A DNA stretch of 64,000 nucleotides from Catellatospora sp. KI3 (GCF_029948125.1 NZ_JASAMB010000004.1:124001-188000); one strand, 5' to 3'. Shown: positions 25,294 to 34,261, counted from the stretch's first letter. Program-made: numbers and translations. The notes: generated by a model not told the origin, from the letters alone.

Positions 25294-25308
25294 CAGATCC
25301 CTCTTCCT

Positions 25309-26442
25309 CTACGCGATGGTGAGTGGTTGCCCGGCCAGCTGGGCCACGAGCGGACCCGCCATGCGCGAACGCGACGGCGGGTGCAGGGACAGCCCGTTGG
25401 CGCAGGCCGACAGGTACGCGACGTCGTCGGCGGCGAAGTACGCCATGCCGCCGAGCAGCTCCACGGCGCGGGGGACGATCCGGGCGATGGCGTCCTGGGC
25501 GGCGTAGCGGGCGTACAGCGACTCGGCCAGCGCGGCGGCGTCGCGGGCGCCGCTGTCCAGCCGGGCGGCGATGGTCTCCACCGCCGCCATCGCGGCCTCG
25601 ATGTCGCAGACCAGGCGCACGCGCTCCAGCTCCGGGATGCGGTCCTGGCCGAGTACCCGCTCCACCAGGGCGCTGGCCGCGCCGAGGTAGCTGGCGGTCA
25701 TCAGCACCTCGAACCACAGGAACCCGGCGATCTGGATCCCGTCGAGGGCCTGCCCGGGCGCGCTGTCGGTACGCACGAGCAGCTCGTCGGGGACGAAGAC
25801 GTCGTCGAGGACGACCTGGTCGGACTCCGCTCCGGCGAGGGCGAAGCTGCCCCAGAACGGGCTGACGCTCATCCCGTCCGAGCCCGCCGGGATCAGCGCG
25901 ATGGCCAGCTGGTCCCCGGTCCCGTCGAGGCGGGGTACGAGGATGCTCGCGGTGAGCAGGTCCATGGAGGCCGACAGGCTGCACGGGCGTTTGGCGCCGG
26001 TGACGCGTACGCCGCCGTCGGCGGGGGCGACCCGCAGCCCGGGGGCGAGGATGTTCTGCCCGGAGGTGCCCTCGGCGAAACCCGACGCGAGCAGCTTCGA
26101 CTCGCGGGCGATGCCCTCCATCAGCATCCATTCGAAGCCGTTGGATATCTCGCTGACGACGACGAGCCCGGCCATGGAGAAGTGGTGCATCGTCGTGGCG
26201 ACGGCCAGGGACGGTGAGCGGGCGCCGATGGCGCGCTGCACCTGGATCGCCTGCACGGCGGTCGCGCCCGCGCCGCCATGCGCCGTCGCGACCAGCAGCC
26301 CGGGGCCGCCCGCGTCGCGGAACGCCGCGATCCCGGGGCTGCCGGGGCGCTCCAGCGCGGTCAGGCCGAGTGCCGCCAGCGCCTCGTCGAGGCCGGGCAG
26401 CAGCTTGCCGAGTACGGCTCGTTCGCGTTCCAGGAAACGCAT
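25309..26442 (-). CDS. Acyl-CoA dehydrogenase-like flavoprotein
   Basis: A 377-residue protein with the acyl-CoA dehydrogenase order: N-terminal helices, a middle beta domain (SGFAEGTSGQNI, then VRVTGAKRPCSLS) and a C-terminal helical bundle. The late VELLGGMAYF resembles the FAD-contacting QxxGGxGY loop, but no clear catalytic Glu is evident. It may be an FAD oxidase, desaturase or N-hydroxylase-like member rather than a beta-oxidation enzyme. The start at 26442 has GGGAG eight bases upstream; an ATG two codons earlier sits too close to that site. Confidence 0.75.
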   Translation of the reverse strand: MRFLERERAVLGKLLPGLDEALAALGLTALERPGSPGIAAFRDAGGPGLLVATAHGGAGATAVQAIQVQRAIGARSPSLAVATTMHHFSMAGLVVVSEISNGFEWMLMEGIARESKLLASGFAEGTSGQNILAPGLRVAPADGGVRVTGAKRPCSLSASMDLLTASILVPRLDGTGDQLAIALIPAGSDGMSVSPFWGSFALAGAESDQVVLDDVFVPDELLVRTDSAPGQALDGIQIAGFLWFEVLMTASYLGAASALVERVLGQDRIPELERVRLVCDIEAAMAAVETIAARLDSGARDAAALAESLYARYAAQDAIARIVPRAVELLGGMAYFAADDVAYLSACANGLSLHPPSRSRMAGPLVAQLAGQPLTIA

Positions 26443-26459
26443 GGACATCTCTCCCGTGG

Positions 26460-27434
26460 TCAGATCGAGTTGGTGACGCGCAGCAGCCGCCATACCGCGC
26501 CGACGCGCGGCGGGCCCTGGAACGCGACGTACTCCGGCAGGACCACGTCGACACCCCACTTCTCCTTGTAGGCGAGCTGCGATCGGGCGGGGTAGACGTG
26601 CTCGCCGTGGCGGCTGAGGAACGCCGTGATCCGGTCGACGAAGCGGCTGCCGCCGGGCAGGGCGTGCCCCGGGTCGAGCCCGACGAACGGGGTGAAGCCG
26701 AGGTGCAGCCACGCGCAGCCCTCGGCCCGCAGGGCGGTGATCGCCGTGGAGTTGATCGCCTCCATGACGCCGGGCGGGGCGTCGGGGTGGCGCCGGGTCA
26801 GGTCGTGCAGCCAGCCGGGTCGGCTGCCGTAGACCGGCGAGTAGGTGATGTATCCGATGATCTGGCCGTCGAGCCGCCCGACGAACAGCCGCCGGTCCTT
26901 GGCGTACTCGCCGGTGCGCTCCCCGATCAGGAAGGTGATCTCCTTGACCAGGACGCCCTTGGCTTTGAGCCACGGCTTGTCGACGGCGTCGAGCTCGGTC
27001 TGCGCGGCAGTGAGGTCCATTTCGGATACTTCGAGCCCGGCGCGCACCGCGCGGGATATCTTGTTGCGCAGCCGCATGTACTTCGCGCCGCCGAGGGAGA
27101 ACCCGTCGAGGCTGCGCGCGTATGAGGCGCCGACCTGGTTGACGGTGAAGCCGCGCTCGGCGTAGGCACGGGCGTCGGCCAGCGGCACCTGGATGGCGAC
27201 GATCCGGCGGCGCCGTTGGGCGGCGTGGGCGATGAAGCCGTCGAGGAGCTCGGCGTGGTCCGCGCCGGGCGGGGCGGTGACGCCGCCGAAGACGACGAGG
27301 TAGCGGCCCGATTCGCGGTAGGAGATGACGCCGCGCGTGCCGGGGTGGCGGTAGTGCCGGTTGCCGGAGTTGAGGGCGAGGAAGCCGCTGGGGTGATCGC
27401 TGTACGCCTCCAGCTCCTCACGCGTCGACGGCAT
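26460..27434 (-). CDS. DUF2156 protein (MprF C-terminal acyltransferase-like)
   Basis: A 324-residue soluble protein of the DUF2156/LPG_synthase_C type, built from two GNAT-like folds. In MprF this domain transfers an amino acid from aminoacyl-tRNA to a lipid. Recognisable segments are HPSGFLALNSGNRHYRHPG at the start, KYMRLRNKISRAVRAG in the centre and GSRFVDRITAFLSRHGEHVYP near the end. The membrane flippase half of MprF is missing; instead a small membrane protein overlaps its start by 17 bases. An amino-acid or acyl transfer onto the cluster product is possible. Confidence 0.75.
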   Translation of the reverse strand: MPSTREELEAYSDHPSGFLALNSGNRHYRHPGTRGVISYRESGRYLVVFGGVTAPPGADHAELLDGFIAHAAQRRRRIVAIQVPLADARAYAERGFTVNQVGASYARSLDGFSLGGAKYMRLRNKISRAVRAGLEVSEMDLTAAQTELDAVDKPWLKAKGVLVKEITFLIGERTGEYAKDRRLFVGRLDGQIIGYITYSPVYGSRPGWLHDLTRRHPDAPPGVMEAINSTAITALRAEGCAWLHLGFTPFVGLDPGHALPGGSRFVDRITAFLSRHGEHVYPARSQLAYKEKWGVDVVLPEYVAFQGPPRVGAVWRLLRVTNSI

Positions 27435-27909
27435 GCGCGGCCTTCCCGCTCAGCGCCCGGGTGCCGGGCTGGGCGGCGTACGCCCGCTCGAACTGCTCGA
27501 ACGCGGGGTTGGGGTGCGGCTCGAACGGGACCCCGAACGGTTTGAGCGTGTTGCCGAACAGCGCCCGGTCGCCGAAGAGGTGGATCGGCACCGCGAGCAG
27601 CGCCCACTCGGGCCCGACCAGCAGGCACCACAGCCCGACCAGGATCGCGTTGGTGACCAGGCTGTGCATGACGTTGTACGCCAGGTAGTAGCCGCGCGGG
27701 ATGTCGCCGCCGGGCGTGCGCCGGAACGCGATCGCCCCGGGGATGTACCCGATCAGGTCGATGATCAGGAAGAAGCCGATGAAGACCGGCCAGCGGATCT
27801 CGCCGATGTGCAGGATCCCGAGCACGCTGCTGACCACCAGGGCGGCGAGCCACTCCAGCCTGGCCAGAGTGAATGTCGTGCGTGTCTCGAACCGGTTGTG
27901 GGTGTCCAC
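27418..27909 (-). CDS. Small integral membrane protein, first gene of minus-strand cluster
   Basis: A 163-residue protein with about three to four hydrophobic segments: LEWLAALVVSSVLGILHIG, WPVFIGFFLIIDLIGYIPG, LAYNVMHSLVTNAILVGLW and WALLAVPIHLFGDRALFG. HIG, NVMHS and HLFGD give conserved-looking His residues within the membrane that could bind metal or substrate. I do not recognise the family with certainty. The start is GTG at 27909 after GGAGGTGG. It opens the operon and overlaps the DUF2156 gene, which suggests that the two form a complex. Confidence 0.7.
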   Translation of the reverse strand: MDTHNRFETRTTFTLARLEWLAALVVSSVLGILHIGEIRWPVFIGFFLIIDLIGYIPGAIAFRRTPGGDIPRGYYLAYNVMHSLVTNAILVGLWCLLVGPEWALLAVPIHLFGDRALFGNTLKPFGVPFEPHPNPAFEQFERAYAAQPGTRALSGKAAHAVDA

Positions 27910-28246
27910 CGGCCACCTCCAGCTTGGCGCGATCGGGTGCGTTCATTCGGTGTTACGAGACAGATGGAATCGACCCTCACCGTTGTCTGATTTCAGCGGG
28001 AATCGCATATCCGAATGACGGGGAAGCGTTCCTATATAACCGCCGAAAGCCGGACATTAATACTGCGCCATGGGCAAAAGAATCATCTGTTCCCCGATCC
28101 CTTGCCGGAGTCGGTCTTGCTCTGGCATGGTGTCTCGATCGACAGATTGAGAATTTTAGGTTCGTGAATGTCTGATTCATGGTTTCAGCCATTCCGCGCG
28201 CTGGCCAAAGCAGGGCGAAGCCTGTCCGAGAAAGGGAAGGTTGGCC
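27910..28246. promoter_or_regulatory. Divergent promoter region between the two cluster arms
   Basis: These 337 bases are richer in A and T than the flanking genes (for example 28020-28050 and 28140-28170) and separate the thirteen-gene minus-strand operon from the sigma-factor operon. Both promoters must lie here. I could not pick a convincing -35/-10 pair or a duplicated sigma-factor motif by eye. Confidence 0.6.
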
Positions 28247-28837
28247 ATGTTTGACTACGAAATCGCTCCCCCCATAGCACCCGAGGGTCCGCAACGCCCC
28301 GACGATCGGCGCTGGCGGCTGATCCTCTCCTACCGCGACCACGTGACGCGGCTGGTGCGCAACCGGCTGTGGAACCCGCAGGACATCGACGACTGCGTGC
28401 AGGAGGTGCTGCTGCGCGGGGTGCTCTTCCCCCGGCTCGACGAGGACCGGGTCGGCGAGTTCCTGACCACCACCACGCTGCGGCTGTGCGTGGACTACTA
28501 CCGCGACTGGGACCGCCAGCGCCGGCTGCGCCTGCGTGTGGCGTTCATCGAGCGGTCCGCGGGGCCCGACGAGCAGATCGTCGAGCGCGACCTGGGCCGG
28601 TGGATGATCGAGCGCGCCGGCCAGCTGCGGGGCCGCGAGCAGCAGATCATGCTGGCTCGGGCGAAGGGCATGACCAACCGGGAGATCGCCGACTACTTCG
28701 GGCTGACCGCCAAGGCGGTCGAGAGCGCGTTCACCCGCGGCCGGGCCCGGCTGCGCATGCAGTTCGACCACTGCATGGACGGCGCCCCCGAGGAGCCCGT
28801 GGCCGCGGCGGCGATGAGCGCGGGCGGGCTCGCGTGA
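28247..28837 (+). CDS. ECF-like RNA polymerase sigma factor, probable cluster regulator
   Basis: A 196-residue sigma-70 family protein with only regions 2 and 4. Region 2 runs from YRDHVTRLVRNRLWNPQDID through DDCVQEVLL to LRLCVDYYRDWDRQRRLRLR, and region 4 is LRGREQQIMLARAKGMTNRE followed by IADYFGLTAKAVESAF with the HTH. No anti-sigma gene is adjacent. The ATG is preceded by AAGGGAAGG. Its position in the divergent gap and its GTGA overlap with a P450 gene make it the likely pathway-specific activator. Confidence 0.85.
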   Translation: MFDYEIAPPIAPEGPQRPDDRRWRLILSYRDHVTRLVRNRLWNPQDIDDCVQEVLLRGVLFPRLDEDRVGEFLTTTTLRLCVDYYRDWDRQRRLRLRVAFIERSAGPDEQIVERDLGRWMIERAGQLRGREQQIMLARAKGMTNREIADYFGLTAKAVESAFTRGRARLRMQFDHCMDGAPEEPVAAAAMSAGGLA

Positions 28838-30075
28838 ACGCCGACGAGATCATCCGCGAGCTGTTCTCCCCCGAGGGCCGCGCGAACCCGTACCCGCACT
28901 ACACGGCGCTGCACGCGCTGGGCGGCGCCGCCTCGGTGACCCCGGGGGTAGCGGGCCCGTTCGGCGCGGTCGTGCACGGCTACGACGCCGTCGACCAGGT
29001 GCTGCGCGATCCCGGCTTCCTCGTCTCCGACAGCCGTCACCTGGACCTCGGCAGCACGACGTGGCGCGGGCACCCCACCCTCACCACGCTCATGACCACG
29101 ATGATGTTCACCAACGCACCCGACCACGGCCGCATGCGCAAGCTGTTCCACCAGGTGCTGACGGTACGCCGGGTGAACGCACTCGAACCGATGATCGCCC
29201 GTATCGTCGACGCGCTCATGGACCGGATGGCCGCCACCGCGGCCGACGGCGGCGAGGTCGACTTCATCTCGCAGTTCGCGTACCTGATGCCGACCAGCGT
29301 GGTCGGCGGGCTGCTCGGCATCCCCGACGCCGACCTGGACTGGTTCCGGCCGCGGGTGCAGCAGATCGTGGACTACCTCGACCAGACCGCGAAGTCCCCC
29401 GAGGTGCTGCTGGCCACCGACGCGGTGACCCGGGAGATCCTCGACTACTACCGGGCCATGATCGCCGACCGGCGCGCCCGGCCGCGCGAGGACTTCGTCA
29501 GCACCCTCGTGCAGGTGCTGGACGCCGAGCACCACCAGCTCAGCGAGGACGAGGTCGTGGCCAACCTCGTACTGATGTTCAACGCGGGGTTCGTGACCAC
29601 CATCAACATGCTCGGCAACGGGCTGCCGATCCTGCTCGAACGGCCGGTGCTGGCCAAGAGCGTCTGCGACGACACCCAGCTGCTCACCGACACGGTCGAC
29701 GAGATCATCCGCTACGACGCGTCGCTGCAGTACATCAGCCGCTGGGTCGCCGACGACCGCGAGATCGCCGGGGTACGCGTACCCGCCGGGTCGATGGTGC
29801 TGGTGCTGCTCGGCGCCGCGAACCGTGATCCGGGCCGCTACCGCGACCCCGACCTGTTCGACGTGACCAGGCCGAGGCTCCAGTCGCTCAGCTTCGGCGC
29901 GGGACCGCACTACTGCCTCGGCGCGGCACTGTCCCGACTGGAGGGGCAGCTCGCCTTCCCGATGCTGCTGCGCCGCTTCCCCGACCTCGCCGTCGGCGCG
30001 GCCGAACGCAACGACCAACTGCTGCTGCGCGGCTACCGGCGACTGCCGGTCGACCTGGGCGAGGTGAAGTCATGA
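28834..30075 (+). CDS. Cytochrome P450 (third) lacking the I-helix acid
   Basis: A 413-residue P450 of the CYP107/CYP105-like soluble type. ExxR is in TVDEIIRYDASL, and the heme loop is FGAGPHYCLGAALSR with Cys361. The I-helix reads NAGFVTTINMLGNG: the acidic residue of the usual AGxE/DTT motif is replaced by Val254, although Thr255 remains. Proton delivery may therefore be altered, as in P450s with unusual chemistry. The GTG start overlaps the sigma-factor stop as GTGA, and the stop overlaps the MFS gene as ATGA. Confidence 0.9.
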   Translation: MNADEIIRELFSPEGRANPYPHYTALHALGGAASVTPGVAGPFGAVVHGYDAVDQVLRDPGFLVSDSRHLDLGSTTWRGHPTLTTLMTTMMFTNAPDHGRMRKLFHQVLTVRRVNALEPMIARIVDALMDRMAATAADGGEVDFISQFAYLMPTSVVGGLLGIPDADLDWFRPRVQQIVDYLDQTAKSPEVLLATDAVTREILDYYRAMIADRRARPREDFVSTLVQVLDAEHHQLSEDEVVANLVLMFNAGFVTTINMLGNGLPILLERPVLAKSVCDDTQLLTDTVDEIIRYDASLQYISRWVADDREIAGVRVPAGSMVLVLLGAANRDPGRYRDPDLFDVTRPRLQSLSFGAGPHYCLGAALSRLEGQLAFPMLLRRFPDLAVGAAERNDQLLLRGYRRLPVDLGEVKS

Positions 30076-31382
30076 GCAATCCGAAGGTCCCCTATGTAGC
30101 ACTGCTGATCGCCGACACGGTGTCGTCCATGGGCAGCCGGATCTCGACGCTGGCGATCCCGTGGCTCATCTGGGTCACCACGGCCAGCCCCAGCAAGATG
30201 GGCATCGCGGTGGCGGCCGAGATGCTGCCCTACGTGCTGACGGGCGTACTGGCGGCACCGATCGCGGACCGGGTGGGGCTGCGGCGCACGATCATCGCCG
30301 CCAACATCGCCAGCGCCGTCGCGATGGCCGCCATCGCCGGGTTGCCCGGCATGAACTACGTGGTCCTGCTCGTCCTCGTGGCGGTCGCCGGCGGGCTGCG
30401 GGGCATCGCCGACCGGTCGAAGAACGTCATCAACCGCCCGATCGCCAAGGCCGCCGGGATCCCGATCGTCCGCATGACCGCGCTGTACGAGGGCTTCACG
30501 AAGACCGCGACCCTGGTCGGGGCGCCGGTCGGCGGCCTGCTCATCTACTGGCTGGGCGCCCGCGGCGCGGTGTGGTTCGACGCGGCGTCGTTCGCGTTCT
30601 GCGCGCTGCTGGTCATCGCCCTGGTCAAGATGCCGCCCGCCGATCCGGCCGAACCGGCGGCCAGCCCGACGCCGACCGTGAAGGAGCCCTACTTCACCGC
30701 GCTCAAGGGCGGCTTCGCGCACCTGGCCAAGGACCGGCTGGTGTTCGCGCTCGTGCTGATCACCACGGCGAGCAACCTGTTCACCCAGGCGTTCACGGTC
30801 TTCGTGCCGCTGTGGGTCGGCGAGGTGCTCAAGTCCCCCGCCGCGCTGGGCCTGATCTCCAGCGCGCTCGCGGCGGGCGGCGTACTCGGCGGGGCGGTCT
30901 TCATCATGCTGGCCACGAAGCTGCCCCGCTACGTCGCGTTCACCGTCGGGCTCATCGTCGGGAGCGCGCCGCGGCTGCTCGTGATGGGCCTGTCGCACAA
31001 CCTCGCGCTGGTCCTCGTGGTCACGTTCCTGGCCGGGTTCGCCATCTCCTCGGTCAACCCGATCATGGGCGCGATGCTGTACGAGCGCACCCCCGCCCAG
31101 CTGCAGACCCGCGTCTTCGGTGTGGCCGCGGCCGTGTCGTTCATCGGCATCCCGCTCGGCGGCCTGCTGGCGGGCTGGTCGGTCGACGGACTCGGCCTGA
31201 ACCGGGCCATCCTCGTCAGCTCGATCGTGCTGCTGGCGGTCAGCCTGCTGCCGCTGCTGTTCAAGGAGAGGTGGGCCGCCGGGCAGGCGACCCCGGCACC
31301 CGCCGCTCCCGCACCCGCCCCGGTCCTGACCACGACCGAGGCGCCGGCCGCGGAGCCGAGCGCGGTCGCACGCACCAGCTGA
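30072..31382 (+). CDS. MFS transporter, probable product exporter
   Basis: A 436-residue inner-membrane protein with about 12 helices. The loop 2-3 motif ADRVGLRRTIIAANIASA matches the MFS motif A region, and the C-terminal tail is Ala/Pro-rich. The type is the MFS_3/enterobactin exporter-like group common in biosynthetic clusters. It is translationally coupled to the P450 gene, so export of the cluster product or self-resistance is the probable role. A strong hairpin follows. Confidence 0.88.
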   Translation: MSNPKVPYVALLIADTVSSMGSRISTLAIPWLIWVTTASPSKMGIAVAAEMLPYVLTGVLAAPIADRVGLRRTIIAANIASAVAMAAIAGLPGMNYVVLLVLVAVAGGLRGIADRSKNVINRPIAKAAGIPIVRMTALYEGFTKTATLVGAPVGGLLIYWLGARGAVWFDAASFAFCALLVIALVKMPPADPAEPAASPTPTVKEPYFTALKGGFAHLAKDRLVFALVLITTASNLFTQAFTVFVPLWVGEVLKSPAALGLISSALAAGGVLGGAVFIMLATKLPRYVAFTVGLIVGSAPRLLVMGLSHNLALVLVVTFLAGFAISSVNPIMGAMLYERTPAQLQTRVFGVAAAVSFIGIPLGGLLAGWSVDGLGLNRAILVSSIVLLAVSLLPLLFKERWAAGQATPAPAAPAPAPVLTTTEAPAAEPSAVARTS

Positions 31383-31390
31383 ACACGCGA

Positions 31391-31420
31391 ACGCCCGGCC
31401 GCAACACTGCGGCCGGGCGT
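31391..31420. terminator. Bidirectional hairpin terminator
   Basis: ACGCCCGGCCGCA and TGCGGCCGGGCGT pair perfectly over 13 bp with loop ACAC. It lies 9 bases after the MFS stop and 19 bases before the end of the convergent hydrolase gene, so it can serve both. Confidence 0.85.
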
Positions 31421-31438
31421 TGGCGTGCGCGGGTCGGG

Positions 31439-32500
31439 TCAGAACGGGGGCGCGACCGACAGGGACCAGGCCAGCATGACCGCGGTGCTGTACGGCGACG
31501 TCGTGCTCGTGACCGTGTTGTGGCCCGTGTCCGGGATCAGCACCGTACGCAGCCGCGCCTGCGCCGGGTAGTACTGCGACTCGAACTGCTGCACCACCTC
31601 GGAGCTGCTGCAGTCCTGCGCGACCGCCGAGCAGTGCATCGGATCGGCCTGCCCGTTGACGATCAGCGTCGGCACCGTGATGCCCTGCGTCAGCGCCGAC
31701 GCCGGCGGCAGCGCCACGATCGCGGCGAGGTCGGTCAGCTGGGTGTAGCTGACCACGTCCTTGTTGGCCTCGTCGGCGGCCAGGGCGCCCGCGTCGCTGG
31801 TCTCGGGCACGTAGTACATCAGGTGGCGCATGTCCGGCTTCGACGTCAGGTACCCGGGGTCCAGGCCCAGGCCCGCGAACGCGGGATCGGCCGCCGCCCC
31901 GTAGAAGTTAGGGAAGATGTTCGCGTTCAGGTGCGGCTGGTTGAACACGTGCAGCGCCGCGGTGTTGATGAACGCGTCGACGTCGTGGTACGTCGATATC
32001 TCCTTCCAGCCGTAGATCGACCCGTAGGAGTGCCCGACCCAGATCACCTTGCCGAACCCGGTGCCGCTGACCGCGCCCGAGCGCAGCGCGGTGATCGCGT
32101 CGTGCAGCGCCACCGAACCGCCGGCGATGTTCACCAGGGGGCTGGCCGGGTGCGAGCTGCGCCCGGCGCCGATGCGGTCCACGTTGAACGTCGCGTACCC
32201 GACGAGCGTGGCCGCCCGCACGTAGGAGTAGTACCCGTCGCCGTACGGGATGTCGAAGTACACGTGGTTGTACCCGGCCCCGTGCACCAGCAGCTGCACC
32301 GTGCGGGGCTGGCGCGGTCCGCGGTAGCACAGCTCGCCCCACATGCTGTAGCTCGCCGCACCTGTCTCGGAGAGCCGGACGGGCAGCGTGTGCTGGGTGC
32401 AGTGCATCGGCGCGAGGGACGCGCCCGCCGGTGCGGCGGGCACGACCACCAGTGCCGCGAGCAGCACCGGCACCAACGCGAGTGACCTGAAGCGCTTCAA
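31439..32500 (-). CDS. Secreted alpha/beta hydrolase, TTG start
   Basis: A 353-residue exported hydrolase. The signal peptide covers about residues 1-27 (ALVVVPAAPAGA). The oxyanion region is LLVHGAGYNH, the nucleophile elbow is WVGHSYGSI, the acid is in VNGQADPMHC and the histidine is in IPDTGHNT. Cysteines (C34, C58 and two in the late loop) suggest disulfides. It begins with TTG after AGGAA. It is located beside the CoA ligase and convergent with the sigma-factor operon, so it may process or detoxify the product outside the cell; this link is inference. Confidence 0.82.
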   Translation of the reverse strand: MKRFRSLALVPVLLAALVVVPAAPAGASLAPMHCTQHTLPVRLSETGAASYSMWGELCYRGPRQPRTVQLLVHGAGYNHVYFDIPYGDGYYSYVRAATLVGYATFNVDRIGAGRSSHPASPLVNIAGGSVALHDAITALRSGAVSGTGFGKVIWVGHSYGSIYGWKEISTYHDVDAFINTAALHVFNQPHLNANIFPNFYGAAADPAFAGLGLDPGYLTSKPDMRHLMYYVPETSDAGALAADEANKDVVSYTQLTDLAAIVALPPASALTQGITVPTLIVNGQADPMHCSAVAQDCSSSEVVQQFESQYYPAQARLRTVLIPDTGHNTVTSTTSPYSTAVMLAWSLSVAPPF

Positions 32501-32534
32501 GCGTTCCTGCTTTCTCAGAAGGGGTGGGGACGGA

Positions 32535-34076
32535 TCAGCGGGCGGCGTGCTGTGCCCGCAGCGCCTTCTTGTCGACCTTGCCGGAGCGGGTCAGGGGCAG
32601 CCGCTCGACGAACTCCACGTGGTGGGGCCCGGCCTGCGGGATCAGCTCGGTCTTCACCAGCTCCCGCAGCTGCTCGTCGGTGACCGCACCCGGCTCGGTC
32701 GGCACGACGTACGCGTAGACCGCCTGCCCGAGCTTCTCGTCGGGAACGCCGATCACGGCGACGGACTTCACGCTCGGGTGGGCGGCGATGACGTCCTCGA
32801 CCACCCGCGAGTGGATCTTTCGGGCGCCGAGGCCGGAGATGATGATGTCCTGGATCCGGTCGACCAGGTACAGGTACCCGTCGGTGTCGGCGTACCCGAG
32901 GTCGCGGGTGCGCACCCAGCCGTCGACCAGCGTCTGCGCGGTCAGCTCCGGGTCGCCCCAGTAGCCGGCCATGTTGAGGTTGCTGGCGATCCAGATCTCG
33001 CCGATCTCGCCGGCGGGCAGGACCGTCCGGCCGTCCTCGCCGCGCACCTCGATGCGCACGTCGCCGTACGCGGTGCCGGCCGAGCCGATGCGCTGCGGGT
33101 GGTCCGGGTCGTACGTGAGCCCCGGCAGCGTGGTGACCATGGTGGACTCGCTGAGCCCGTAGATGATGCGCAGTACCGGGCCGAAGCGCTCGATGCCCTG
33201 GCGCAGCCGGGCCGGGTTCGCGCCCGCGCCGCCGAGGTTGAACATGAACAGGTTCGACGTGTCCGTCGTCTCCACGGCCGGGTGGTCGAGGACCTCGTAG
33301 AACATCGCCGGGGACAGGAACGTCGAGTTGATCCGCTCCCGCTCGAGGACCTTGAGGAAGCCCTCCGGATCGAACGAGGCGCCCAGGACCAGCAGGCCGC
33401 CACCGAAGATCACGAGGAACGCGGTCATCTGGCCGCTGACCGCCCAGAACGGGGAGATCGAGTACTGCCGCAGCGACGGCAGCCCCGAGTCCCGGTACGC
33501 CACCGCGAGGGCCTGGGCCTGGGCGAAGAAGCTGTTGCGGTGGTGCACCAGCTTCGGGGTGCCGACGGTGCCGGAGGTCTGGAAGATCGACTCAGGTTCG
33601 GTGTCGAAGCTCTCCACGTCCAGCGGCGCGGCGTCGGCGGCCACGGGTGCCAGCAGGTCCGGGCCCGCACCACCGGGGCCGAGGCAGAACACGGGCACCG
33701 CGGGCGCCGCCGCCGCGAGCTCCGCGCCCTTCTCGGCGTGGGTGCGCGGGTCGTACATGAAGGCATCCGACTCAGCGAGCAGCTGGGTGTACTCGTTGAA
33801 CTCGCGCTGCCGGTTGCCGGGCATGATCCACAATGTGCGGCAGCCGAGCAGGTGCAGCGCCAGCTGGGCGATCGGCCCCTCGATCGGGTTGGCGAACATC
33901 ATCAGGACCGACGAGCCGGGCTTCACGCCGTGGTCGCGCAGGTTCGTCGCCAGGTCGAGCACGGCGGTGCGCAGCTCGGCGTACGTCATCCGGCGCCCGC
34001 CCTCGACCAGGGCCTCGCGGTCCCCGTACGACGCGAACAGTTCCATGCCGTGCCGCACGTAATTGGGGGTGTTCAT
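32535..34076 (-). CDS. AMP-dependent acyl/aryl-CoA ligase
   Basis: A 513-residue adenylate-forming enzyme. A3 P-loop FQTSGTVGTPKLVHH, A5 IYGLSESTM, A7 RTRDLGYADTDG, and A10 LPLTRSGKVDKKAL with the catalytic Lys are all present. Such enzymes activate a carboxylic acid as AMP ester and load it on CoA or a carrier. The usual GxNIyPxEVE hinge is replaced by GLGARKIHSRVVED. It could provide the activated acyl starter for the cluster to its left, since the reductase there needs a thioester. The ATG has TAGGAG upstream. Confidence 0.87.
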   Translation of the reverse strand: MNTPNYVRHGMELFASYGDREALVEGGRRMTYAELRTAVLDLATNLRDHGVKPGSSVLMMFANPIEGPIAQLALHLLGCRTLWIMPGNRQREFNEYTQLLAESDAFMYDPRTHAEKGAELAAAAPAVPVFCLGPGGAGPDLLAPVAADAAPLDVESFDTEPESIFQTSGTVGTPKLVHHRNSFFAQAQALAVAYRDSGLPSLRQYSISPFWAVSGQMTAFLVIFGGGLLVLGASFDPEGFLKVLERERINSTFLSPAMFYEVLDHPAVETTDTSNLFMFNLGGAGANPARLRQGIERFGPVLRIIYGLSESTMVTTLPGLTYDPDHPQRIGSAGTAYGDVRIEVRGEDGRTVLPAGEIGEIWIASNLNMAGYWGDPELTAQTLVDGWVRTRDLGYADTDGYLYLVDRIQDIIISGLGARKIHSRVVEDVIAAHPSVKSVAVIGVPDEKLGQAVYAYVVPTEPGAVTDEQLRELVKTELIPQAGPHHVEFVERLPLTRSGKVDKKALRAQHAAR

Positions 34077-34261
34077 GTCTGCTCCTAACCCGGGTACGCC
34101 CATGTGCCTCTGGTTGCTTTACGGCCGCGATATCCCCACCCCTCACCCGGGTCATTTCCGTTCCATTTGAGCGGTGTACGCCGGATCGGCAGCGCTATTT
34201 CGCAGGATGCACCAATCCGTCATCGTCTATCTGGTAATCGACCGGCAATCGATATGCGTCA

